From assembly GCA_947044365.1 (NCBI GenBank), contig OX345641.1, forward strand, positions 5,178,460 to 5,242,459: DNA of 64,000 nt. The letters run 5' to 3'. How positions within the stretch are numbered: position 1 is the first letter of the stretch; every line of letters starts with the position of its first letter. Shown here piece after piece: positions 33,661 to 46,035 of the stretch. The notes beneath the pieces are model-generated. The model did not search any database, had not been told where the DNA came from, and worked only from the letters and a program-made list of their open reading frames with translations. This stretch comes from Petrosia ficiformis (Eukaryota > Porifera > Demospongiae > Haplosclerida > Petrosiidae). Both the position numbers and the translations under genes were made by a program.

Positions 33661-36600
33661 TGCCCTCACCAATTTGAACAGCTTTACATCAAATCAATGT
33701 CGAGTCGTCTGGCGGATTCCACTTGTGTCTGGAGGATTCTGGAGTGGTCAATAGGAGTACATAATTAACAATTAACCTAACTTTGGGAATAACTAAACAT
33801 ACTCTAGAGGGATTTACATTAATATTGAATGAATATGCGTACGAATGAGGGAGGAGCAATCAAATAGAATACATAATATTATTCACTTACTGAATAGAAC
33901 TCGTAATATTAGCTACAGTTAACTTGTGGAAACATTCACATGACTGAGAAATTTAACTTTGGTAATGAACTAAACATGTTATACAGTTCATATGTGCTTA
34001 GGTGAAACCTGCATTACATAATTCCCAATACTAACTGAGCAAATGTTTGATGTTAATCTTTAGAAGAAAGGGGGGGAAGGCTAAAATACGTATGTTAGTT
34101 CAAATCTAAACATGTGAATAGTGATTTGTGATAATAATAGATGAACGACTGAAGAGCGGGGGATGGAAATTCATAGGTTTTGAAACTTACTGAGAAATTG
34201 TTATGAAAACACTATACTTGAGGTGCTATATTTGAGTACTAAATAATGTTCTATCAAATCCCTTCCTTGTACTCATATTTTAAACAATATTAGAAAGCAT
34301 ACGAAGGAATGTCTTGGAAGTGACAGTAATCAGAATTAACCTGACCTCTACGGAGGACCTGGAGTGTGGAACAAATATTAACTAACATGACATTCAACAG
34401 CTCACTCTATAAAATACAATTTCCACTCTGAATGTGTAATGTCACCCTTAGTAGCTATCTACAGAATGGGAATAGAATGTTGGACAATTCATTGTAAAAT
34501 TACTAGTATCAGTTGAAAGTCCTCAGAAACATTGTAGAAAGGATTTCATTTTCAACACAGCCAGTACATTCTAGTAAGAGAAAATGGAGTTACATTTTAA
34601 TGAAAACTCACAGGTTTAATTCTCAATCAGCAATCACTATCAAATATATCTCTCTCATTTTAAAAAGTCCATCTGAACAATGAACACACCCACCATTTTC
34701 AGTTAATTAATAATAGTTATTGGTAAAATTAATTAACTAGTAACAGTAATAAACTAATTAATTTTATTACTTCACTGTTTAATTAACAGTTTAAGTAATG
34801 ATATAAATAATTAAACTATCAATAAATTAGTATTTAATTACTTATTAACTATAGATAATTACTGTTGATAAAATTAAAAGATTTCATATTATGAACACAT
34901 AGAGTATCACGCATTATTAAAAGTATGTCGAGAATGAGAACTACTCTGCAGCGTCGTTCCACAGCTAGAATATAGCAACCTCTTGTAAATATAAACTGTG
35001 CGAGAACAGGAAGAACTACCAAGAACTGCGAAGAAGTACCAAGAACTACCAAGAACTACAAGAAATAAAAGAACTACAAGATCACGAGAACTACTACGAC
35101 ATAAATAATATTGTCAACTAAACTACGAAGAACTACAAGAACTACCAAGAACTACCAAAAACCTTCAAGAAATACCAACAACTACAAGAACTACCAAGAA
35201 CTAAGAATTACATATCACATTAGAAGAACTACAAATACATATTAAATGTGTTTGAAAAACATAAAATGATTCACTTACCAATAAAGATTCCTCTCTGAAA
35301 CTGTGCACGCACGAGGTAACTCACTGCGCCTAAGATACTATACTTGGGAGTAACAAAATACATTATATATGGGATTTATAATTGTGATGAATGAAGGAAT
35401 ATACAAACAATGGAAGAGTGTTTGACAGAATACAAAACTTACGACACAAACCATTATGTATTTACAAGAAACGATGTTATCAAATTTTGAACAAAAAGCG
35501 ATCACTCATGTTTGAGTAAATGGACCGCACCTATGAAAGGTAACTTGTGTAAAAGTAAACATATATAATGCTACATCTCCAGATATAATGAGTACATGAA
35601 TGGTGGAACGGGCTACATTAACTTATACAACTACTTAGTAAAATAAATATAATTATATAAATAAACTTAACTTGAATGAAGTCGAAGCATAAAAATCGGT
35701 CCACTACACCTGGCATCGACCTAAAACCTAACTTGGGAAGCAAACTCAACATATTAACTAGTGCAATTTTATTTATAATTATTGAACGAATATACAAATG
35801 ATGGAAGAGTGCTTGATGGTATACAAAACTTACCACATTAACCCAAAAAACTACCTTGTATTTATAACAAATGTCTTAAGAGAGATCCTGAACTTGTGAT
35901 TTGAAAAAAAATCATTGCTAAACTCAGTTTGTGAACACAAACTGATCACTGTTTCTTGAGGAAATAGATTTATATTGGCTATATGAATGGTGGAATGGGC
36001 TACTGAAAATTATACGACTACTGAGTAAAACTAATGATAACAACGTATAAATCAACTAAACTGGAGTGACATCAAACTGAAAGAACAAAGAACCATCGCA
36101 CCACTACAACTTGCATCGACCTAAGAACCTAACTTTGGAAACAAATTAAAAAGATGAAGTAGTGCACTTGTGTTATAATGAATGAATGAATATGCCAATG
36201 ATGGAAGTGATTTGGATTGGTATATACACGTAAATTACGGCACCAAACAAATAACTCTATTGCAGAGTAAAATTACATGGAACGAAAATGAGAAATACCT
36301 CAAACTGTGTGCACAATGAAATCAGTCCTCATCGAACAAATGGACTCCTCCTATGAAACCGAACTTGCGGATATAGTAAACATTAAATACTGCATTTACA
36401 ATTGTAATCAGTACATGAATGAAGGAAAGGATTACATAATCTAGTTAATCTCATACGCTTACCAAGTAAGGTTCTTGATGAGAACAGGTAAATTAACTTA
36501 GAAACTGAATACTGGAGTCTGCATAAGTGACGTAAAGAATGCAGGATAGATTGTTTGGGAGACTCGCAACTGTAATGTACAGAACTTAAATGTCTGTAGG

Positions 36601-38580
36601 TTGGAAAATTGACAAGGTTGACTGGAGACTGGAGATAAGACAAGACAGACGACTAGTGATTTCACATGTTTAGGCAATGGAGATTTCACAAACAATGAGA
36701 GTGATAATTCAAATAGAAACCTCCAGATTTGACAATAATGGAGCATGGAACCAGCACTCTTCCCGTGAATGTAGACAACCGAATTAGTTAGACATAATTG
36801 ATGACACTTGACACTTGAAATGAATGGGTGAGAATAATTCTGAATATTTATCAGACTTGTAGTTGGAGTCATTACGAGCATTCTTCAGCGGAATTCTTAT
36901 TAATGAATATCAGTATGTCTTAACTTCTTCTTCACAATAGTAGTGCCTATGAGATGTAAGAAATAATTAAAATTGCAATCTAACGGTCTTACAAATTATC
37001 TTATGGTGTAATTCTACAAGACAAGAATATTTTCCTATCTAGCAAGAACAAGAACTATGAGGAACTAATACTATAACCGAGAAAGAAGACGTTGGTATAC
37101 TACAAGTCTATCAAGTAGTTTCACTACAATCAAGAAAGAAGACGTTGATATATTACAAGATCACTGTACTAAATCTCCTTTAAGTCTCAATTGATGAATG
37201 AAATACACATATTGATGATATAATTTGAATAAAGAATGAATTATATGTGAAAGGTGGAATAACTCACGTATTACAACATCACTCCATTTTGTGTCGATTG
37301 GAATGATGAAACCTACACAAGTAACCTGGTGAAAAGGAACAAACCAAATGAAATGTGCGTTTATAATTGTAATCATTGAATGATTAAACGAGCGTTGGAG
37401 TACCAAGCAATTATCATACATAAATTTATACGCATACACTTCAAATCAGACAAAAAATTAATGTGACTAGAAATGGGTTGCAAGTACTCATGAAGGGACT
37501 TCATTATGAGTCGCCTAAATGATTAGTCCGGAGTACATCATGAAGAGGGATGAGAATTCGATGATATAATTAAAATTTTAGCTGTAGAAAAAAGGAGATT
37601 GGAGTAATCATCAACAGTCACAAGAATTCATAAAGATCCATGAATACTCACAATGATTTGTCAAGAGGAGTAATCACTACAATATAGGAGTCAGGGGGAG
37701 GAGTCATCGACAGGAGTCTTCATGCGGAGTCATCTGTTGGATTAAGCTAATGTGTGGAGGAATTTGGAGGAGTGAATGGGAGTACATCATTCACCTAACA
37801 TGGGAAAGAACTAAACATGTTGTAGATAGAGTTTATATTAATTGAATATACATATGAATGTGGGGAGGAATGAGATTTTGGAATTTGCAATTTAGAATTC
37901 CTATGATGATCTACAGCTAATTTGCAAAACAATTCATAGCTCTCTGAAATCTACTCATTTATAAGTATAGTGATTATATGAAATGTGTACAATACATGAT
38001 TAGCTATACTAAACTCGTGAATTCCTCAATTAAAATTTTACTTGGAACTAACTTGGGGAGAGAGACATAATAAAATGTAAGTTAGTGGAAAACTAATCCT
38101 GTTTGACAGTGACTTTACGATAGTGACTACATATATGAAACTTAGTACTACTGAGTGAGGAATTTTAATTTCCTAACTTACTGAGTATTTGTCTTTAAAT
38201 CACCAATTTTTGAGAGATTTAGACCAGCCGGAGGAACAATAAATCCTTTTGTAGAAAAGGGACAATAATTAAATAACTGAAGTTTAAGGAATACTAAACA
38301 TGTTAACGAGTGCATTTATTATTATAATGAATTAATCTATGATCGAGGGGAATAAAATCACGTAAAGAGAATATTAACAACAAATAAAATTTGCTGAAGT
38401 TCATCTGCTAAATGTAACGTACCAGAAATAAGAAGCAACTCAAATAATAAAATAACAGTCTCAAATCAGTGTGCAATGCATTCATTCTATCTCACAAGAC
38501 AAGAATATATTTATAACTAGTGAGCACCTAAGAACAATTAACAAGGAAATATTATGTTATTAACCAGAAAGTGGTATGTT
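33661..38580. other. AT-rich non-satellite region, no recognised gene, diverged dispersed repeat
   Basis: No open frame here resembles a known family; the longest minus-strand frame (36,498-36,881, 127 codons) is featureless. A diverged module recurs: a form of AACTTGGGAA..ACTAAACATGTT, then TGCATTTATAATTGTAATGA and GAATATACAAATGATGGAAG. Clear instances are near 33,778, 35,345, 35,730, 36,130, 36,360, 37,350, 37,796 and 38,285. An AT-only stretch with TTAATTAA-like palindromes is at 34,700-34,870. This looks like an old tandem or dispersed non-coding repeat. Confidence 0.6.
34999..35215 (+). repeat. Degenerate CCAAGAACTA/AAGAACTAC short tandem repeat
   Basis: About 15 imperfect copies of a 9-11 bp motif (CCAAGAACTA, ACAAGAACTA, CGAAGAACTA) over some 220 bp. 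There is no open frame of interest. An isolated related patch, AGAACAAGAACTATGAGGAACTA, lies near 37,045. Confidence 0.8.
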
Positions 38581-38805
38581 GAAAGACGGGTAAGTAGGTA
38601 GGTATGTAGGATGGCAGTTAGGTAAAGCTTCAAATTTGGGATTTAGCGTTTAGGGTTTTTGCTTTTGGGCTTAGTGTTTAGTGCTTATGTTTTACTGTTT
38701 TCTATTTAGGGTGTACGTTTTAAGGAATAGTGTGCAGGATTTGGGGATGAATGTATCAGAAACACACACAAAAATACATACATAAATACATACATAGATA
38801 AATAA

Positions 38806-38861
<56 letters not shown>

Positions 38862-39205
38862 CTACACAGAAAGAGAGACAAGTTGAGAGATAAAGAAATA
38901 TATTCGTAGTAGACAAATAAAGCAATAGATAGGTAATTAAATGAATAAATAGATAGATATATAATGCTATGATAAATATATACATATACAGATAAATAGA
39001 TACGTAATGAAATTCATAAATAGATAAGACAAACAGAAAGACAGACAAACAAAGAGAACGACAGACAAACAATCAGACAGGCAGAGATATAGAGAAAAAA
39101 TAGGTAACAATTAAACACAGAGATAAATAGATAGATACCACAATAGAAAGATGGAGAGAACTTACATATATAGAGAGATAGACTAACCGATGTATGGATG
39201 GATGG
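38581..39205. repeat. Simple-repeat stretch with (TA)n and degenerate TTTAGGG-like sequence
   Basis: GTAGGTAGG-type repeat at 38,588-38,625 is followed by sequence with several TTTAGGG/TTTAGTG-like heptamers (38,640-38,725), then CATACATA. An uninterrupted (TA)n of about 54 bp lies at 38,808-38,861, followed by GACA/GATA-type repeat ending GATGGATGGA, where the satellite resumes. No gene seen. Confidence 0.85.
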
Positions 39206-39925
39206 ACTCCTTATGTAATTCAGTGGACTCCTTATGGGTCCTAGTGGAATCCTAATTAATCCTAAAGGACTACTTATTGGTCCTTGTGGACTCTTATTGG
39301 AGTCCTCGTGGACTCCAATTGAGTCCTAGTGGACTCCTTATGGGATATAGTTGATTCCTAATTAATGCTAATGAGCTCCTAATGGGTCCTAGTGGAGTAC
39401 TAATTGGTCCTATTGGACTCCTTATGGGTCCTATTGGACTCCTAATGGGTCCTAGAGGACTCCTTATTTGTCCTAGTGGACTCCTATTGCGTCCCAGTGG
39501 ACTCCTATGGGGTCCTAGTGGACTCCTTATGGGTACTAGTGGACTCCTAAAGTGTCCTAGATGACTCCTAATGGGTCCTATTGGAGTCCTATTGGGTCCT
39601 ATTGGACTCCTTATGGGTCCCATTGGACTCCTAATTGGACCCAGTGGACTCCTAATTTGTCCTAGTCGACTCCTATTTGGTCCTAGTGGACTCTTTATGG
39701 GTCCTAGTGGACACCTAGTGGGTCCTGGTGGACTTGTAATGGGTCGTAGTGGACTCCTATTGGGTCCTAGTGGACTCCTATTTTGTCCTAGTTGACACAT
39801 AATGGGTCCTAGTTGATTCCATTTGGGATCCAGTAGAATCATAATGGGTCATAGTGGACTCCTAATGGGTCTTAGTGGAGTCCTATTGGTTCCTAGCGGA
39901 CTCCTTGTTGGTCCTAGTGGAGTCC
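39206..39925 (+). repeat. 21-bp minisatellite, forward polarity, block C
   Basis: About 34 units in the forward sense, starting directly after GATGGATGGA and ending at the polarity switch. The unit variant GGGATCCAGTAGAATCATAATGG near 39,826 also occurs in many other blocks in both senses. Confidence 0.95.
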
Positions 39926-39936
39926 TTGTCCACTAG
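39914..39936. other. Polarity-switch point of the minisatellite
   Basis: CTAGTGGA (39,914-39,921) and TCCACTAG (39,929-39,936) are perfect inverted arms around a 7-base centre. To the left all units read GGGTCCTAGTGG; to the right all read CCACTAGGACCC. The change happens within one unit without other sequence. Confidence 0.9.
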
Positions 39937-41757
39937 TACCCATCATGATTCCACTAGATCCCAAAAGGAGTTCATCAGGACCCAATAGGAGTCCACTAGG
40001 ACAAATAAGATGTCCTTTAAGACCCAATAGGAGTTCACTACGACCCAAAAGGAGTCATATAGGTCTAATTAGGAGTACATTAGGATCCATAAGGAGTCCA
40101 CTAGTACCAAATAGGTGTCCAATAGGACCAATTAGGAGTCCTTTTAGAACCATTAGGAGTCCACTACGACCCATATGGCGTCCAATAGGACCCAATAGGA
40201 GTCCACTAGTGCCCAATAGGAGTCCACTATGACCAATAAGGAGTCCACTATAACCCACTAGGAGTCCACTAGCACTCATGAGGAGTCCAATAGGACACAG
40301 TAGGACTCCACTAGGACCCATTAGGAGTCCACTAACACCCAAACGGATTCCAATAAAACCGATAAGGAGTCCACTAGGACTCAATAGGAGTCCACCAGGA
40401 CTCACTATGATTCCACTATATGGCAAATGGAGTCCATTAGGACCAAACAGGTGTCCACTAAGACAATATTGGGAATACAATTGGACCCAGAAGGAGTCCA
40501 ATTGGACCCAACAGGAGTCCATTAGGACCCAATAGTACTCCACTAGGACCAATAAGCAGTCTTCTAGAACACAATAGGAGTCCACTAGGACATAATATAG
40601 TCCACTAGGACCAATAATGAGTCTACTAGGACCAATTAGGAGTCCACAAACACCCATCATTCATCCATTAGGACGAATAAGGAGTCCACTAGGACCCAAT
40701 TGGAGTCCAATACGACCAAATAGGAGTCCACAAGGACCCAATTGGAGTCCAATAGGACCCATTAGGAGTCCACTAGGACTCATTAGTAGTCCATTACGAC
40801 CCAGATGGAGTCCAATAGGAGTCCACTAGGACCGAATAGGTGTCCAGTAGGACCAATAATGAGTCCGCTAGGATCAATTAGTAGTCAACAAGGACCCATA
40901 AGGAGTCCATTAGGACCAATAAGGAGTCCACTAGCAGCCATTAGGAGTCCTCTAGGACCCATAAGGAGTCCAATAGGACCGAACAGGAGTCCATTAGGAC
41001 CTAATAAGAGTTCACTAGGACCCATTAGGAGTCCATTAGGACCCATAAGTTGTCCACAAGGACTCAATAGGTGTCCATTAGGACCCATAAGTTGTCCAAT
41101 AAGACCGATAAGGAGTCCTCTAGGACCCATAAGGAGTCCACTAGGTCACAATAGTAGTTCACTAGGACCCAATTGGAGTCCACTAGGACCAATTAGGAGT
41201 CCAATAGGACTCATCTTGAGTCCATTAGGACCAATAAGGTGTCCACTAGAACCAAGTAGGAGTCCACTAGGACAAACAAGGAGTCCACTAGGACCCAATA
41301 AGTGTCCAATAGCACCCATTAGGAGTCCACTAGGAGCAATTAGGAGTCCATTAGGATCCAGAAGGAGTCACCTAGGACACAATAGGAGTCCACTAGGACC
41401 CAATAGGAGTCCACTAGGACCAATGATGAGTCTACTAGGACCAATTAGGAGTCCACTTAGACCCATGTTGAGTCCATTATGACCAATAACGAGTCCACTA
41501 AGACCCAATAGGAGTCCCTAGGACCCAATAGTACTCCACTAGGACCCATTAGGTGTCCACTAGGACCGAGAAGGACTACATTTGGACAAATAAGGACTCC
41601 ACAGGGACCCAATAGGAGTCCATTAGGACCTAATAGGATTCAACTAGGACCAATAAGGAGTCCATTGGGACCAATTAGGATTCCACAAGGACCCATAAGG
41701 GGTCTATTAGGACCGATAAGTTGTCCACTAGGACCCATTAGGAGTACTCTAGGACCT

Positions 41758-41786
41758 ATTAGGGTTTAGGGTTTATGGTTTAGGGT
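41758..41786 (-). repeat. Second telomere-like heptamer island (TTTAGGG)
   Basis: ATTAGGGTTTAGGG, then TTTATGG and TTTAGGG, about four heptamers. It lies in the same satellite context as the island at 11,617-11,654 but inverted, and the flanking units also match as reverse complements, so the two islands are copies of one segment. Confidence 0.8.
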
Positions 41787-42799
41787 CCACTGGGACCCAA
41801 TTTCAGTACAATAGGAGCCTTTAGGAGTCCAATATGACCCAACAGGAGTCCTCTAGGACCCAATAGAACTCCACTAGGATCAATAAGGAGTCCACTAGGA
41901 CACAATAAGGAGTCCACTAGGACCCATTAGGAATCCATTAGGACACAGATAGAGTTTACTAGCACAGTCCATTAGGACCCAATAGGACTCCAATAGGACC
42001 CAATGGAGTCAACTAGGACCCAATAGTACTCCACTAGGACCCATTAAAAGTCCACTTGGACCCATTAGGAATACATTAGGACCCATAAGGTGTCCAAAAA
42101 GACGCAATAGGTGTCCATTAGGACCCATAAAGAGTCATCTAGGACCCATGAAGAGTCCAATAGGACCAAATAGTACTCCATTAGGACCCACTAGGAGTCT
42201 ACTGGGACCCATTAGAAGTCAAATAGGACCCATTAAGTTTCCCATAGGACCAAATAGGATTCCACTAGGACCCAATAGTACTCCACTAGGACCAATAATG
42301 AGTCCACTAGGACCAATTAGGAATACAATAGGACCCATAAGGTGTCCAAAAAGACGCAATAGGTGTTCATTAGGACCCATTAGGTGTCCATTAAAGCCGA
42401 TAAGGAGTCCACTATGACCCATAATGAGTACTCTAGGACCCATGAAGTGTCCAATAGGACCCAATAGTACTCCACTAGGACCCACTAGGAGTCTACTGGA
42501 ACCCATTAGAAGTCCAATAGGACCCAATAGGTGTCCAGTGGACTCAATAGGAGTCCACTAGGACCCAATAGTAGTACACTAGGACCAATAATGAGTCCAC
42601 TAGGACCAAATAGGATTCCTCTAGGACCTCTTACGTGTCCACTAGGACCCAATAGGATTCCACTAGGACCCAATAGTACTCCACTAGGACCAAATTTGTG
42701 TCCACTAGGACCAATAATGAGTCCTCTAGGACCAATTAGGAGTCCACAATGACCCATAAGGAGTCGATTAGGACCGTCAACTAGGACCCATTGGAGTCA

Positions 42800-43924
42800 A
42801 CTAGGACCCAATAGTACTCCACTAGGACCAAATTTGTGTCCACTAGGACCAATAATGAGTCCTCTAGGACCAATTAGGAATACAATAGGACCCATAAGGT
42901 GTCCTAAAGGACGCAATAGGTGTCCATTAGGACACAATATGAGTGCACTAGGACTCAATAGTAGTACACTAGGACCAAATAGGATTCCACTAGGACCTAT
43001 TACATGTCCACTAGGACCTAATAGGATTCCACTATGACCAAATAGGAGTTCACTAGGACCCAATAGGAGTCCAATAAGACCCATTATGTGTCCATTAGGA
43101 CCAATTAGGAGTGAACTAGGACCCAAACGGGTTCTAATAGGACCCATAAGGAGTCCAGCGGGACTCTACAGGATTCCATAAGGACCCATTAGGAGTCAAC
43201 TAGGACCCAATAGGAGTCCACTAGGACCCAGAAGGAGTCCAATAGGACACAATGGGAGTCTACTAGGACCCAATACTACTCCACTAGGACCAAAGTGGTG
43301 TCCACTAGGACCAATATTGAGTTCACTAGGACCAATTAGGAGTTCACAAGGACCCATAAGGAGTCCATCAGGACCAACAATGAGTCCACTAGGACCCACT
43401 TGGTGTAAACTAGGACCCAATAGTATTCCACTAGGAGCCGTTAGGAGTCCACTAGGACCCATTAGGAATACATTAGGACCCATAAGTTGTCCACAAGGAT
43501 GCAATAGGTGTCCATTAGGACCCATAAGGAGTCCATTAAGACTGATAAGGAATCCACTATGACCAATTAGGAGTCCTCTAGGACCCATTGGGAGTCCACT
43601 AGGCCACAATAGGAGTCCACTAGGACCCATTAAGAGTCCACTAGGATCCATTAGGAGTCCATTAGGACCCAGAAGGAATCCACTAGGACACAATATGAGT
43701 GCACTAGGACTCAATAGTAGTACACTAGGACCAATAATGAGTCCACTAGGACCAAATAGGATTCCACTAGGACCTATTACGTGTCCACTAGGACCAAATA
43801 GGATTCCACTATGACCAAATAGGAGTTCACTAGGACCCAATAGGAGTCCAATAAGACCCATTATGTGTCCATTAGGACCAATTAGGAGTGAACTAGGACC
43901 CAAACGGGTTCTAATAGGACTCAT
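42800..43924 (-). repeat. 777-bp-offset duplication in block D
   Basis: The variant run including CAAACGGGTTCTAATAGGAC is repeated with an offset of 777 bp (37 units): minus-strand frames ending at 43,147 and 43,924 share about 25 consecutive heptapeptides. The first copy is about 42,800-43,147 and the second about 43,577-43,924. Confidence 0.8.
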
Positions 43925-45484
43925 AAGCAGTCCAGTAGGACTCTATAGGACTCCACAAGGACTCATTAGGTGTCAACTAGGACCCAATAGGAGTCCACTA
44001 GGACCCAGAAGGAGTCCACTAGGACACAACATGAGTGCACTAGGACCCAATAGGAGTACACTAGGACCAATAATGAGTCCACAGGACCAATTAGGAGTCC
44101 ACCAGGACCCATGTTGAGTCCATTAGGACCAATAAGGAGTCCCCTAGGACTCAATTGGAGTCAAATAGGATCCAATAGTACTCCACTACGACCCATAAGG
44201 AATCCACTAGGACCCATTAGGAATACATTAGGACCCATAATGTGTCCACTAGGATGCAATAGGAGTCCATTAGGACCCATAATGAGTCCTCTAGGACCCA
44301 TGAAGAGTCCAATAGGACCCAATAGTACTCCACTAAGTCCCATTAGGAGTCTACTGGAACCCATTAGAAGTCCAATAGGACCCAATAGGTGTCCACTAGG
44401 ACCCAATAGCAGTCCACTAGGACTGCTATAGGAGTCCAATAGGAACCATTAGGAGTCCACTGGGACCCACTATTTGTCCAATAGGACCCATTTTGAGTCC
44501 AAAAGGACTCAGTAGAGATCCAGTAGGACCCAATAGGAGTCCAGTAGCACAAATAAGGAGTCCACTAGGACCCAACAGGAGTCCATTAGGACCCAGACGG
44601 AGTACACTAGGTCTCAATAGGAGACAACTAGGACCCAAAAGGAGTGCAATAGGACCAATAATGAGTCCACTAGGACCAATTAGTAGTTCACAAGGACCCA
44701 TAAGGAGTCCATTAGGACCAATAAGGATTCCACCATGACCAGTAAGGACTCCACAAGGACCCACTAAGAGTCCACTACGAACCATAATGTGTCCTCTAGG
44801 ACCCATGAAGTGTCCAATAGTACCCAAAATGACTCCAGTAGGACCAATTAGGAGTCCACTAGGACCCATAAGGAGTCCACTACGACCCAATAGGAGTTCA
44901 ATAGGACCTTTAAGGAGTCCACTTGGACCCATTAGAAGTCCACTATAACCTATTAGGAGTCCACTAGGACCCATGAGGAGTCCAATAGGACACAATAGGA
45001 CTCCACTAGGACCCGTTAGGTGTCCACTAGGACCTATTACGTGTACACTAGTACCAAATAGGCGTGCAATAGGACTCAAACGGGTTCCTCTAGGACCCAT
45101 AAGGAGTCCAGTAGGACTCAATAGGACTCACAAGGACCCATTAGCTGTCCACTAGGACCCAATGGAATCCATTAGGACCCAGATAGAGTCCACTAGTAGA
45201 CAATGGGAGTCCACTAGGACCCAATAGGAGTCCACTAGGACCAATTAGGAGTCCAGTAGGACTCATCTTGTGTCCACTAGGACCAACAAGGAGTCCAGTA
45301 CGACCCAATAGGAGTCCACTAGGACCCAGAAGGAGTCCACTAGGACACAATAGGAGTCCACTAAGACCAAATAGGAGTCCACTAGGACAAATTAGGAGTC
45401 CACTAGGACTCATCTTGAGTCCATTAGGACCGATAAGGAGTCCACTAGGTCCCATTAGGAGTTCTCTAGGACACATAAGGAGTC

Positions 45485-46035
45485 CACTAGGATACATTAG
45501 GAATACATTAGGACCCATAATGAGTCCACTAGGACGTAAAAGGACTCCATTAGGACACATAATGAGTCCTCTAGTACCCATGAAGAGTCCAATAGGACCG
45601 AATAGTACTCCATTAGGACCCATTAGGAGTCTACTGGGACCCATTAGAAGTCCACTAGGACCCAATAGGAATCAAATAGGACCCAATAGGAGTCCACTAG
45701 GACCCATTTGGAGTCCACTAGGACCCATTTGGAGTCCACTAGGACCCATTTGGAGTCCACTAGGATACATTAAGAATGCATTAGGACCCATAATGAGTCC
45801 ACTAGGACGTAAAAGGACTCCATTAGGACCCATAATGAGTCCTCTAGGACCCATGAAGAGTCCAATAGGACCGAATAGTACTCCATTAGGACCCATTAGG
45901 AGTCTACTGGGATACATTAGAAGTCCACTAGGACCCAATAGGAATCAACTAGGACCCAATAGGAGTCCACTAGGACCAATAAGGAGTCCACTAGGACCAG
46001 TAAGGAGTCCACAAGGACCCACTAAGAGTCCACTA
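45485..46035 (-). repeat. 273-bp (13-unit) tandem duplication in block D
   Basis: GATACATT variants at 45,491 and 45,764 are 273 bp apart, exactly 13 units, followed by the matching run of ACGTAAAAGGACTCC and GACCGAATAGTACTCC units in both copies. The second copy is preceded by three near-identical CCATTTGGAGTCCACTAGGA units. Confidence 0.85.

Noticed and set aside
36498..36881. 127-codon minus-strand open frame in the AT-rich interval
   Set aside because: No recognisable domain, overlapping frames of similar length, and it sits among diverged non-coding repeats.
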